Below are positions 1 to 5,280 of a stretch of 5,280 nucleotides of DNA, one piece after another. Below the pieces are notes generated by a model. That model had not been told where the DNA came from. It saw only the letters and a list, made by a program, of their open reading frames with translations, and did not search any database. The DNA comes from an uncultured Eubacteriales bacterium. Lineage in GTDB: Bacteria > Bacillota > Clostridia > Christensenellales > Aristaeellaceae. Numbering within the stretch: position 1 is the first letter of the stretch; the number at the start of each line of letters is the position of its first letter. Position numbers and translations under genes: made by a program. The DNA lies in NCBI GenBank assembly GCA_900553905.1, contig USFL01000130.1:1-5280 (forward strand). The letters run 5' to 3'.

Positions 1-483
1 CTGAAGGGAGATCCCGAGCTCTGCGCGCAGCAGAAGAAGGCGGGAAAGCTCCTGGCGAGGGAGCGAATTGCGCAGCTTCTGGACGCGGCGAGCTTTGTTG
101 AAATGGATGTGCTCAACGCCGACGCGGGCGTGGTGACCGGCTACGGTCTGGTCGATGGAAGCCCGGTGTGCGTCTATGCGCATGACTTCACCGTAAAGGG
201 CGGTTCCGTCGGCGCCGCGCACGCGCGCAAGGTGTTGAAGGTGATGGATCTGGCTGAAAAGACCGGAGCGCCCGTCGTCGGGATTCTGGATACCGCCGGC
301 GCGCGGCTGGACGAGGGCGTGGACGCCATGAACGCCTACGCGATGATGGCCGGCCGCGTCAGCGCGCTTTCGGGCGTGGTGCCGCAGATCGCGCTGTGCC
401 TGGGACCGGTCGCGGGCGGCGCGGTCATGCTGGCGGCGCAGTGCGCGCTGCTGGCATGGGCGAGCGCGCTGGGATGGGCGTGA
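1..483 (+). CDS. Biotin-dependent acyl-CoA carboxyltransferase, N-terminal part only (5' end outside window, C-terminal half missing; probable gene remnant)
   Basis: The frame is open from the first base and encodes 160 residues up to a TGA at 481-483. The family carries carboxyl groups between biotin and an acyl-CoA (acetyl-, propionyl- or methylmalonyl-CoA) in the cytoplasm or as part of a decarboxylase complex. Recognisable family signatures, in order, are KLLARERIAQLLD near residue 16, then a GGSVGAAHARKVLKVMDLA block, the TGAPVVGILDTAGARLDEGV block (equivalent to the usual SGGARIQEGV), and SGVVPQIALCLGPVAGGA, the glycine-rich acyl-CoA/oxyanion segment. Only about 25-30 residues appear to be missing at the left edge. 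Family members are usually about 470-520 residues, so the protein ends inside the N-terminal crotonase-like subdomain and lacks the whole C-terminal subdomain. No frame resumes the homology before the terminator at 533, so a single frameshift does not explain the loss; a deletion, a rearrangement or a misassembly could. The product is unlikely to be active. The exact substrate cannot be assigned. Confidence 0.85.
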   Translation: MKGDPELCAQQKKAGKLLARERIAQLLDAASFVEMDVLNADAGVVTGYGLVDGSPVCVYAHDFTVKGGSVGAAHARKVLKVMDLAEKTGAPVVGILDTAGARLDEGVDAMNAYAMMAGRVSALSGVVPQIALCLGPVAGGAVMLAAQCALLAWASALGWA

Positions 484-532
484 GACGGAGAGCGCAAAAG
501 CGCAGAGGGCCGCGAAAGTCCCCCGCACAGGA

Positions 533-584
533 AACCGGCCCCCGAAGGAAGCCAAAGCGCTTCTTTCGGGGGCCGGTTCGTTTT
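533..584 (+). terminator. Strong intrinsic terminator after the truncated carboxyltransferase gene
   Basis: A long inverted repeat pairs 533-552 with 559-578: about 20 base pairs, one of them a G-T wobble at 547/564, with a six-base loop at 553-558. The core is CCGGCCCCCGAA against TTCGGGGGCCGG. It is followed by TCGTTTT at 578-584, a short U-rich tail for plus-strand transcription. On the minus strand only a run of three Ts follows the stem, so it may act weakly as a bidirectional terminator for the convergent nucleotidase gene. Confidence 0.8.
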
Positions 585-596
585 GCCGGTTGCCTG

Positions 597-633
597 CGCG
601 GGCCGCCGCCGCATCCGCTTTGGGCGGCCCGCG
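597..633 (-). terminator. GC-rich hairpin just past the nucleotidase stop codon, possible weak terminator
   Basis: The 11-base-pair inverted repeat 597-607 / 623-633 (CGCGGGCCGCC against GGCGGCCCGCG) lies 15 bases beyond the stop codon of the minus-strand nucleotidase gene. No T run follows it on the minus strand, so it is not a classical intrinsic terminator. It could stabilise the 3' end of the mRNA or cooperate with the larger hairpin at 533-578, which minus-strand transcription meets next. Confidence 0.4.
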
Positions 634-648
634 CCGCGTCCGCCGGCG

Positions 649-3600
649 TTATTCGGTCACGATCTGCCAGGTGGTGTCAAACCCGTGGGATACCGGGTCG
701 TCCGGGGTCACGGTGCCCATGTGGGCCACGTACTCGCCCAGCTGCGTGGGCACCGGCGCGCGGTCCGCGCCCAGGTACTGGCTGGCGGTCCAGCAGCAGT
801 CGGCCTCGGTCAGGCCCGTGGCCTCCAGGAAGCCGTAGCCGCCGGAGAGGCGGTAGCTGTTGAGCGTCACGCGGATGGGGCCGTCCATCTCCAGCAGGTC
901 CGTGCCGTCGATGGCGGCGGCGGTCACGCGCTCGCCCAGGGGCTTGGTCAGGTCGAAGGTGTAGTCGATGCCGTAGAAGCTGTCCACGCCGTAGATGGAC
1001 ACATCCGGCCCCAGCGCGGGCTGGCCGTCCTCGGTAATGACCAGCATGTCGGCCACGGCGCTCATCCAGTTGTAGAGCTGCTGCGGGGTCATGTCGATGG
1101 CGCACAGGAGGTTGTTGGAGTAGCGGTAGAGCTTGCTAAGCTCCAGGGTGGAGATGGTGTCGCCGTCCTTGGGCACGAAGGAGAGGGTGTTGTCCGCGCC
1201 CTTGCCGAACACCGGCGAGGCGATGGAGACGGTCGCGCCCTCGATGCCCTCGCTCTCAAACGACTGCCACGAGCACCAGATCTGGCCCTTGTGCACGAAG
1301 TCCAAAAGATGCGTCTGGCTGAGCACCATGTCGTCGTTGGTCTTGCCCTCGGCCTCGGCGGTCAGGTCGGTCCATCCCTTGTCGAAGGTGCCCAGCGGCT
1401 CGCTGGCCCAGGCGTAGGTGTCGTCGTACCAGGGCTGGAGGGCCTTGGCCAGCGTCTCGTCGCCCGCGTAGGAGGCCAGGGCCAGGTTGGCGTTCTGACG
1501 GATGGTGAAGCCCGCGAAGGCCCCGTCCTCGTCAAACGTGAGGTCGAATACGGTCTTGGTCACGTGGGTGCCGCCGCCGTTGACGATGGGCACGGCCTTG
1601 CCGTCCGCGTCGGTGAGGGTTTCGATGTTGGCGGTGTGGTCATGGCCGTAGATGACCAGATCGACGCCGCTGGAGCCCTGCACGCCGCTGACCACCTGGG
1701 ATTCCAGCAGGAAGCCGTCGGTTTCCACACCGTCGTCGGTGCCCTTGCCGCTGTGCACGCTCACGATCACGATGTCGGCCAGGTCGTTGTCGCGGATCTC
1801 GGAGGCCCACTTGTTGATCTCAAAGGCCAGCAGGCCGTCGGGGTTGTCAAGGCTGGAGAACTGCATGTTGGGGTAGTTGGTGGCCAGGTCCCAGGTGTGG
1901 TTGGCCGCGTTGCTAAGGCCGATGACGGCCACGCGCACGGTCCGGCCCTCGCCGAAGTCGTAGGTCTTGATCACGTAGGGATCGTAGAACGGATCGCCCG
2001 CGGCCTTCTCCTCGCCGCGGAAATCGACGCCGTCCTCGACCAGCACGATGTTGCCGCTGATGACCGCGATGCCGGCCTCATCGGCGATGCGGGTCTGGGC
2101 GTCGCGCCGATCGGGGGTGAAGTTGAACTCGTGGTTGCCCATGACCCAGGCGTCGTAGCCGATGTAGTCGAGGGCCGTGATCATGGGGTTCTCATCATCG
2201 GGTTTCAGGTTGATGGCGTACTGCGCCACCAGCGTGCCCTGGATGGTGTCGCCGTTGTCCACCAGCAGCACCTTGTCCCCGAACGCCTCGCGCTCCTGAA
2301 GCACCGCCGAGGCGACGCGCTCCATGGAGGCGGCGTCCTCGGTCTGGGTGGCCACGTCCAGGAGCGTGGCGCGGCCGTGCATGTCGGTGGTGGAGAGCAC
2401 GGCCAGCTGCAAGGTGCCCAGGTCCTCAAGCGACCAGTCGGAGGAGATCTCCGGGGTGATGGTGCCGGCCAGGGTGATGTAGTTGGCCAGGAGGTTGCGG
2501 GCCTGGCCCATGTCCTCGCCCTGCATCATGTCGTACTGGGTGGAGTAGATGATGCGCTCGGGGTCGTTGGGGGTGAAGGAGCAGCCGTGCGCGTTGAGGT
2601 AGGCGATGTAGTTGCCGCCGCCGTTGTAGCGGTAGTTGTTGACCACGACGGTGAAGGTATCGCCGTCGGCGACCTCCTCGCCCTCGTAGGTCATGGAGGC
2701 CACGCGGCTGCCGGGCGCGGCGCTGTAGTCCAGCACGTAGGAGAAGCCGTCGCCGTAGATCACGTCGTAGTAGGTCAGGTCCTCGGCGCTCACGAACGGG
2801 CCGTTTTCGTCCACCTGGATCTTGGTGGCGGCAAACTCCAGCCACGCCCGCAGCTCCTTTCCGCTCATGGTGATCTGGTAGAACCAGTTTTCGTAGCGGT
2901 AGAGGCCGAACATGTCGCCCAGCACGATTTCGCCCTCGGGAATCAGGTTTTCCGCGTCGCCGGAGGTCAGCGGGGCCGAGATGGACAGCTGCGCCGGCGT
3001 GTCGTCCGTGGGATCGTCGGGGGTGTTTTCGCCGGTGTTGTCATACGCGCCCCAGATCTGCACGCGGTTGATCAGGTCCATGAAGGCCGAGGGCGCGGTG
3101 CCCAGCCCCGCCGCCGGGAAGTCGCCCGTGGCGGTGCCGATGGGCTGGAGCATGTACTCGTCCCACGCGGCTTCCTCGTAGGGCTTGAGGGCGGCCTCGA
3201 GCGCCTCGTCCACGGCGTAGCCCTCCATGTCCACGGTTTCGGCCTCGATGGTGAAGTCCCCGTCCGCCTTGTCGTAGGTCACCAGCGCCTGGCCGATCAT
3301 GGCGCACTTGGTACCGGGCGATACCACGGGCACCGCGTCGCCCGCCGCGTCGGCGATCTCGGTCACGGTGTCGAAGTGCTCATGCCCGGCAAACACCAGG
3401 TCGATGGTGTCCGTCTGCTCGACCAGCCGGCGGATGAAGTCGGATTCGGCGTCCGAGTCGATGCCGCTGTGGCTGTAGAGCACGATCAGGTCGGAGGCCT
3501 CGTCCATCTCCTCCTCGTAGTGCAGGTAGGTGTCGATCACGTTCGCGAAGTAGATGCCCTCCCAGTTGGCGGGCACGTCCCACTTGGGGATGTTGGGGTT

Positions 3601-4200
3601 GCCGATGCCCATCACCGCCACCTTCACCCCGTCAAAGTCGAAGATGCGGTAGGGGTCGTAGCCGTGCCAGGGGGCCCAGTCCTTGCTTTCGTCGGAGTTG
3701 GTCGCGGCGTCCAGATAGTCGGCCATGGAGACCCACACCTCGTCCTCGCCCCCGGCGGCGGGCGCGGTCAGGTCCTCCAGCTGGCGGTTGAGGATGTCCA
3801 GGCCGTAGTTGTATTCGTGGTTGCCGGTCACGAACAGGTCATAGTCCATCATGCGCAGCGCCTTCATGGCCGGGTCCTGCGCGTCGGGCTGATAGAAGGC
3901 GTAGTAGTATGTCAGCGGCGTGCCCTGCACCAGGTCGCCGCAGTCGCCCAGGAACACGTTTTCGTACTGTGCGCGCTGCTCCTTCACATAGGTGGCCACG
4001 CGCGTCAGGCCCTGTCCGTACTGGCCGGACTGGCTGACATCCGTGGTGTAGTTGGTCGCGTAGAGCTGTCCGTGAATGTCCGAGGTGCCCAGGAAGAGGA
4101 TCTCGACCGTATCCCCGGCCGCCTCGCCGAAGGCCCATACCGGCATGAGCAGACACAGAACCAGCAGGAGCGACAGCAGAGTTGCGCTTCGATGCTTCAT
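649..4200 (-). CDS. Secreted tandem 2',3'-cyclic-nucleotide 2'-phosphodiesterase/3'-nucleotidase (two CpdB-like units)
   Basis: This 1183-residue protein belongs to the 5'-nucleotidase/CpdB family, whose members remove phosphate from nucleotides or 2',3'-cyclic nucleotides outside the membrane using two metal ions. A Sec signal peptide covers about residues 1-25 (KHR, then a leucine-rich core, VWA/GEA cleavage region). Unit 1 has SDIHG (D41, H43), GDCGD..QGTP (D89), GNHEYNYGLD (N127, H128), SHSG (H244) and GHEH (H273, H275), then a C-terminal nucleotide-binding domain at about 350-545 with NNYRYNGGGNY near 521. Unit 2 repeats this: TDMHG (D606, H608), NGDTIQG (D651), GNHEFN (N689, H690), VHSG (H816), GHDH (H853, H855), and a C-terminal domain at about 935-1125 with NSYRLSGGYGF near 1114. 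Asn rather than Asp after GNHE(F/Y) and the NYR..GGG motif point to the CpdB branch. The double arrangement resembles Bacillus subtilis YfkN. No LPXTG motif or C-terminal membrane segment is present. The gene stands alone between its own promoter and a convergent neighbour. Exact substrates are inferred. Confidence 0.93.
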   Translation of the reverse strand: MKHRSATLLSLLLVLCLLMPVWAFGEAAGDTVEILFLGTSDIHGQLYATNYTTDVSQSGQYGQGLTRVATYVKEQRAQYENVFLGDCGDLVQGTPLTYYYAFYQPDAQDPAMKALRMMDYDLFVTGNHEYNYGLDILNRQLEDLTAPAAGGEDEVWVSMADYLDAATNSDESKDWAPWHGYDPYRIFDFDGVKVAVMGIGNPNIPKWDVPANWEGIYFANVIDTYLHYEEEMDEASDLIVLYSHSGIDSDAESDFIRRLVEQTDTIDLVFAGHEHFDTVTEIADAAGDAVPVVSPGTKCAMIGQALVTYDKADGDFTIEAETVDMEGYAVDEALEAALKPYEEAAWDEYMLQPIGTATGDFPAAGLGTAPSAFMDLINRVQIWGAYDNTGENTPDDPTDDTPAQLSISAPLTSGDAENLIPEGEIVLGDMFGLYRYENWFYQITMSGKELRAWLEFAATKIQVDENGPFVSAEDLTYYDVIYGDGFSYVLDYSAAPGSRVASMTYEGEEVADGDTFTVVVNNYRYNGGGNYIAYLNAHGCSFTPNDPERIIYSTQYDMMQGEDMGQARNLLANYITLAGTITPEISSDWSLEDLGTLQLAVLSTTDMHGRATLLDVATQTEDAASMERVASAVLQEREAFGDKVLLVDNGDTIQGTLVAQYAINLKPDDENPMITALDYIGYDAWVMGNHEFNFTPDRRDAQTRIADEAGIAVISGNIVLVEDGVDFRGEEKAAGDPFYDPYVIKTYDFGEGRTVRVAVIGLSNAANHTWDLATNYPNMQFSSLDNPDGLLAFEINKWASEIRDNDLADIVIVSVHSGKGTDDGVETDGFLLESQVVSGVQGSSGVDLVIYGHDHTANIETLTDADGKAVPIVNGGGTHVTKTVFDLTFDEDGAFAGFTIRQNANLALASYAGDETLAKALQPWYDDTYAWASEPLGTFDKGWTDLTAEAEGKTNDDMVLSQTHLLDFVHKGQIWCSWQSFESEGIEGATVSIASPVFGKGADNTLSFVPKDGDTISTLELSKLYRYSNNLLCAIDMTPQQLYNWMSAVADMLVITEDGQPALGPDVSIYGVDSFYGIDYTFDLTKPLGERVTAAAIDGTDLLEMDGPIRVTLNSYRLSGGYGFLEATGLTEADCCWTASQYLGADRAPVPTQLGEYVAHMGTVTPDDPVSHGFDTTWQIVTE

Positions 4201-4208
4201 GTTCACGA

Positions 4209-4214
4209 CTCCTT
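4209..4214 (-). promoter_or_regulatory. Ribosome binding site that fixes the nucleotidase start at the ATG
   Basis: On the minus strand AAGGAG lies eight bases before the ATG at 4198-4200. An in-frame GTG at 4204-4206 would add two residues (Met-Asn), but it is only two bases from AAGGAG, too close for normal initiation. The ATG is therefore the supported start. Confidence 0.8.
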
Positions 4215-4262
4215 TTCCTTTTTCATGTGTGGTTGTACGTGCGGGTCAAACACTGTACTTTG

Positions 4263-4291
4263 ATTATATCATAACAAAGAAGGAAAGAAAA
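4263..4291 (-). promoter_or_regulatory. Promoter of the nucleotidase gene (extended -10)
   Basis: On the minus strand the sequence TGATATAAT (4263-4271) is a perfect TGn-TATAAT extended -10 element. The -35 position, 17 bases upstream at 4286-4291, reads TTTTCT and matches poorly, which is common when an extended -10 is present. Transcription would start near 4256, giving a 5' leader of about 56 bases before the ATG at 4200. The element sits in a strongly AT-rich island within GC-rich surroundings. No operator (for example a PhoP box) is recognised. Confidence 0.7.
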
Positions 4292-4306
4292 TACATTCTG
4301 CATAAA

Positions 4307-4335
4307 TTGCGGACGCCATTTTCGGCATATATAAC
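4307..4335 (+). promoter_or_regulatory. Possible promoter of the 188-residue secreted protein gene, divergent from the nucleotidase promoter
   Basis: TTGCGG at 4307-4312 and TATAAC at 4330-4335 are separated by exactly 17 bases. The -10 matches the consensus at five of six positions and the -35 at three of six. Transcription would start near 4342 and give a long leader of about 165 bases. It is back-to-back with the nucleotidase promoter, so a regulator binding between them could affect both. This assignment rests only on consensus matching. Confidence 0.45.
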
Positions 4336-4351
4336 AAAATAGTGAATGCTT

Positions 4352-4375
4352 CCATCAAAATATCTGATGGTTTTT
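4352..4375 (+). terminator. Short hairpin followed by five Ts in the leader, terminator-like
   Basis: CCATCA (4352-4357) pairs with TGATGG (4365-4370) around a seven-base loop, and five Ts follow at 4371-4375. The six-base-pair stem is weak for a terminator. It lies only about ten bases after the predicted plus-strand transcription start, so if the promoter call is right it would be part of the leader of the downstream gene and could attenuate it or protect the 5' end. It may also be chance in AT-rich sequence. Confidence 0.3.
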
Positions 4376-4465
4376 CATAAGGAAGTCCGCGGGACTGGCG
4401 CACATCATTTTCGTGTGCCGGAAAAAAGAGGCAGGCGCCGCGCGCGCCCGTTCGTTGTATGGATG

Positions 4466-4490
4466 GCGGTTTTCCGCAAAACGGGAAAAC
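4466..4490 (+). promoter_or_regulatory. Overlapping alternative hairpins directly before the ribosome binding site
   Basis: Three mutually exclusive pairings can be drawn. GCGG (4466-4469) can pair with CCGC (4474-4477) around TTTT. GTTTT (4469-4473) can pair with AAAAC (4478-4482) around CCGC. GTTTTCCG (4469-4476) can pair with CGGGAAAAC (4482-4490) with one bulged G. The last stem ends one base before the purine-rich ribosome binding site. This could tune initiation, but the stems are short and no function is shown. Confidence 0.25.
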
Positions 4491-4492
4491 AA

Positions 4493-4498
4493 AGGAGG
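4493..4498 (+). promoter_or_regulatory. Ribosome binding site that fixes the start of the 188-residue protein
   Basis: AGGAGG at 4493-4498 (within AAAGGAGG) precedes the ATG at 4509-4511 by ten bases. An in-frame GTG at 4413-4415 would extend the protein by 32 residues, but it has no comparable site before it and would bury the signal peptide, so the ATG at 4509 is preferred. Confidence 0.85.
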
Positions 4499-4508
4499 CA
4501 TTGGAAAG

Positions 4509-5075
4509 ATGAAAAGACGAATCTGCGCGCTTTTGGCGGCGCTACTGCTCTTTGGCGCGGCGGCGTCGGCGGCCCCGGCCCCTCTGCCGGAGGGCATGAC
4601 GTATCTGGCCGCGTGCCGGGTGGAGGGGGAGACCACCGGGGGCGTGACGTTTGCCGTGACGCAGGCGGCGTATGACGGGGCGCTTCTCACCCTTGAGGTG
4701 CTGCTGACGCCCAACGACGAAAACACGGCCCTCATGGACAACCAGGTGGAGGTGCCCCCGGAGGACAGCTGGTTCCTCCGGGAAAAGGAGAAGGCGGCCG
4801 CGCTGGGCGACAGGGTGCTGGGCGTGGTGTGCGACATCGCCGGCCTCACGGACGAAAAGGGCAACAACCTCGCCATGGAGTACCGCTGCACGCCCGCGCG
4901 CAGGGGCCGGGCCATGACGTATACCTTCGAGGTCCCCATCCAAAGCGCGTTCGGGGAGGCGCAGGTGGAGCTGTACTTCGGCGTCAACGAGGACCTGGGC
5001 TTCCGCTTCGAGCAGGACGCGCGCCTGCTGCTGCGCGTGCCGCTCCCCGCCCTCGTCCCCCTGACGGCGGACTGA
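4509..5075 (+). CDS. Secreted protein of unknown function, 188 residues
   Basis: I do not recognise a named family. The protein starts with a clear Sec signal peptide: positive MKRR, a hydrophobic stretch from about residue 5 to 18, and AAASA with probable cleavage after A21. There is no lipobox cysteine, no further membrane segment and no cell-wall sorting signal, so the mature protein of about 167 residues should be released or loosely cell-associated. The mature part alternates hydrophobic and polar residues (for example VTFAVTQAAYDGALLTLEVLL near 46-66 and QVELYFGVNEDLGF near 152-165), suggesting a beta-sandwich or immunoglobulin-like fold. The YDG..LTLEV pattern resembles small extracellular Ig-like domains of Bacillota, but this is only an impression. 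Three cysteines remain after cleavage (C36, C108, C127). The gene has its own ribosome binding site, runs divergently from the secreted nucleotidase, and is closed by a strong terminator, so it is probably monocistronic. Confidence 0.85.
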   Translation: MKRRICALLAALLLFGAAASAAPAPLPEGMTYLAACRVEGETTGGVTFAVTQAAYDGALLTLEVLLTPNDENTALMDNQVEVPPEDSWFLREKEKAAALGDRVLGVVCDIAGLTDEKGNNLAMEYRCTPARRGRAMTYTFEVPIQSAFGEAQVELYFGVNEDLGFRFEQDARLLLRVPLPALVPLTAD

Positions 5076-5078
5076 CGC

Positions 5079-5130
5079 AAAAACCCCCGCCTTCCGGCGC
5101 ATCTGCGCGCCGGAGGCGGGGGCTTTTTTT
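5079..5130. terminator. Strong bidirectional intrinsic terminator between convergent genes
   Basis: The stem pairs 5084-5100 with 5107-5122, with one bulged T at 5092 or 5093 and a six-base loop at 5101-5106. The outer arm is CCCCCGCC against GGCGGGGG. Seven Ts follow at 5124-5130 for plus-strand transcription, and five As at 5079-5083 give a T5 tail for the minus strand. It starts three bases after the stop codon of the secreted-protein gene and lies just beyond the stop of the convergent epimerase gene, so it can serve both. Confidence 0.9.
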
Positions 5131-5134
5131 CATT

Positions 5135-5280
5135 TTACCGCTGCCCGTAATAGGCGTTGGGGCCGTGCTTGCGCTGGAAGTGCTTCTCCAGCACATGCGC
5201 GGGGGCGGGGGCGGCGGCGGGGTCTACCTGCACGGTGTAGAGGGCCATGCGGGCGACCTCCTCCAGCACCACGGCATGGT
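5135..5280 (-). CDS. araD: L-ribulose-5-phosphate 4-epimerase, C-terminal end (gene continues past the window)
   Basis: Only the last 47 codons before TAA (5135-5137) are inside the window. They match the C-terminus of the AraD/UlaF/SgbE epimerases, which interconvert L-ribulose 5-phosphate and D-xylulose 5-phosphate in the cytoplasm as the last dedicated step of L-arabinose (or L-ascorbate/L-xylulose) breakdown. The diagnostic blocks are HAVVLEEVARMA (Escherichia coli has HNAVVLEEVAYM) and EKHFQRKHGPNAYYGQ. By alignment from memory to the E. coli enzyme, the His of KHF and the second Tyr of YYGQ correspond to His218 and Tyr229, both implicated in catalysis, so this end looks intact. The zinc-binding histidines lie outside the window. 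A Pro/Ala-rich stretch (DPAAAPAPA) replaces the usual linker between the two blocks. Whether the neighbouring genes are araA/araB cannot be seen; UlaF or SgbE type specificity is the main alternative. Confidence 0.88.
   Translation of the reverse strand, partial: HAVVLEEVARMALYTVQVDPAAAPAPAHVLEKHFQRKHGPNAYYGQR

Noticed and set aside
336..863. Alternative-frame open stretches over the carboxyltransferase end and the terminator, on both strands
   Set aside because: They cross the 533-584 terminator, have Arg/Pro-rich low-complexity translations and do not continue the carboxyltransferase homology, so they neither rescue a frameshift nor suggest a gene.
4203..4226. A seven-codon upstream frame (MKKEKES) on the minus strand before the nucleotidase start
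   Set aside because: It contains the nucleotidase ribosome binding site within itself and has no ribosome binding site of its own, so it is probably just the purine-rich site read as codons.
583..4263. A 1226-codon open frame on the plus strand, opposite the nucleotidase gene
   Set aside because: Its codons are exact reverse complements of the nucleotidase codons. It stays open because the real gene avoids TTA, CTA and TCA codons. The translation is a monotonous Val/Gly/His-rich sequence without any domain, while the minus strand encodes a clear enzyme with a ribosome binding site and signal peptide.
4413..4508. A longer N-terminus for the 188-residue protein, starting at GTG 4413
   Set aside because: There is no ribosome binding site before 4413. 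The AGGAGG at 4493-4498 and the signal peptide both support the ATG at 4509.
4355..5196. Open frames on the minus strand opposite the secreted-protein gene
   Set aside because: Their translations are Arg/Ser/Ala-rich with no motifs, they run through the promoter region or the strong terminator, and they conflict with the well-supported plus-strand gene.
1..5280. CRISPR arrays, tRNA or rRNA genes, insertion sequences, phage or defence genes
   Set aside because: No regularly spaced repeats, no cloverleaf-like or rRNA sequence, and no transposase, integrase or defence-type protein motifs were seen on either strand.

Overview
The window looks like a piece of chromosome from a GC-rich, Gram-positive-type anaerobe, most likely a gut clostridial (Bacillota) lineage. 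The reasons are GC-rich coding sequence, strong AGGAGG-type ribosome binding sites, two proteins with Gram-positive-style Sec signal peptides, strong intrinsic terminators, and an anaerobe-type biotin-dependent carboxyltransferase. The genus cannot be named from the sequence alone.

Layout, left to right. (1) Positions 1-483, plus strand: the 3' part of a carboxyltransferase gene (acetyl/propionyl/methylmalonyl-CoA type). It stops early, at roughly 40% of the usual family length, and a strong intrinsic terminator follows at once (533-584). It is probably a gene remnant. (2) Positions 649-4200, minus strand: a 1183-residue secreted enzyme made of two tandem CpdB-like units (2',3'-cyclic-nucleotide phosphodiesterase/3'-nucleotidase family), each with a complete metallophosphoesterase motif set and its own C-terminal nucleotide-binding domain. 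(3) Positions 4201-4508: a 308-base intergenic region whose central part is much more AT-rich than the flanking genes. It holds divergent promoters: an extended -10 for the nucleotidase gene and a weaker -35/-10 pair for the plus-strand gene. It also holds the nucleotidase ribosome binding site, a small hairpin with a T run, and a set of alternative hairpins directly against the ribosome binding site of the next gene. (4) Positions 4509-5075, plus strand: a 188-residue secreted protein of unknown function. (5) A strong bidirectional terminator at 5079-5130. (6) Positions 5135-5280, minus strand: the C-terminal end of an L-ribulose-5-phosphate 4-epimerase (AraD family), which continues beyond the window.

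The genes do not form one operon. Each complete gene appears to be its own transcription unit. The nucleotidase would act outside the membrane, taking phosphate off extracellular nucleotides and cyclic nucleotides so that nucleoside and phosphate can be taken up. The divergent 188-residue secreted protein shares its control region and may be co-regulated, but no functional link is shown by the sequence. The epimerase belongs to pentose (L-arabinose or L-ascorbate type) catabolism. I see no clear sign of a new defence, mobile or RNA system. The points most worth a second look are the truncated carboxyltransferase, the unanchored double CpdB architecture and the unidentified secreted protein with its structured leader.
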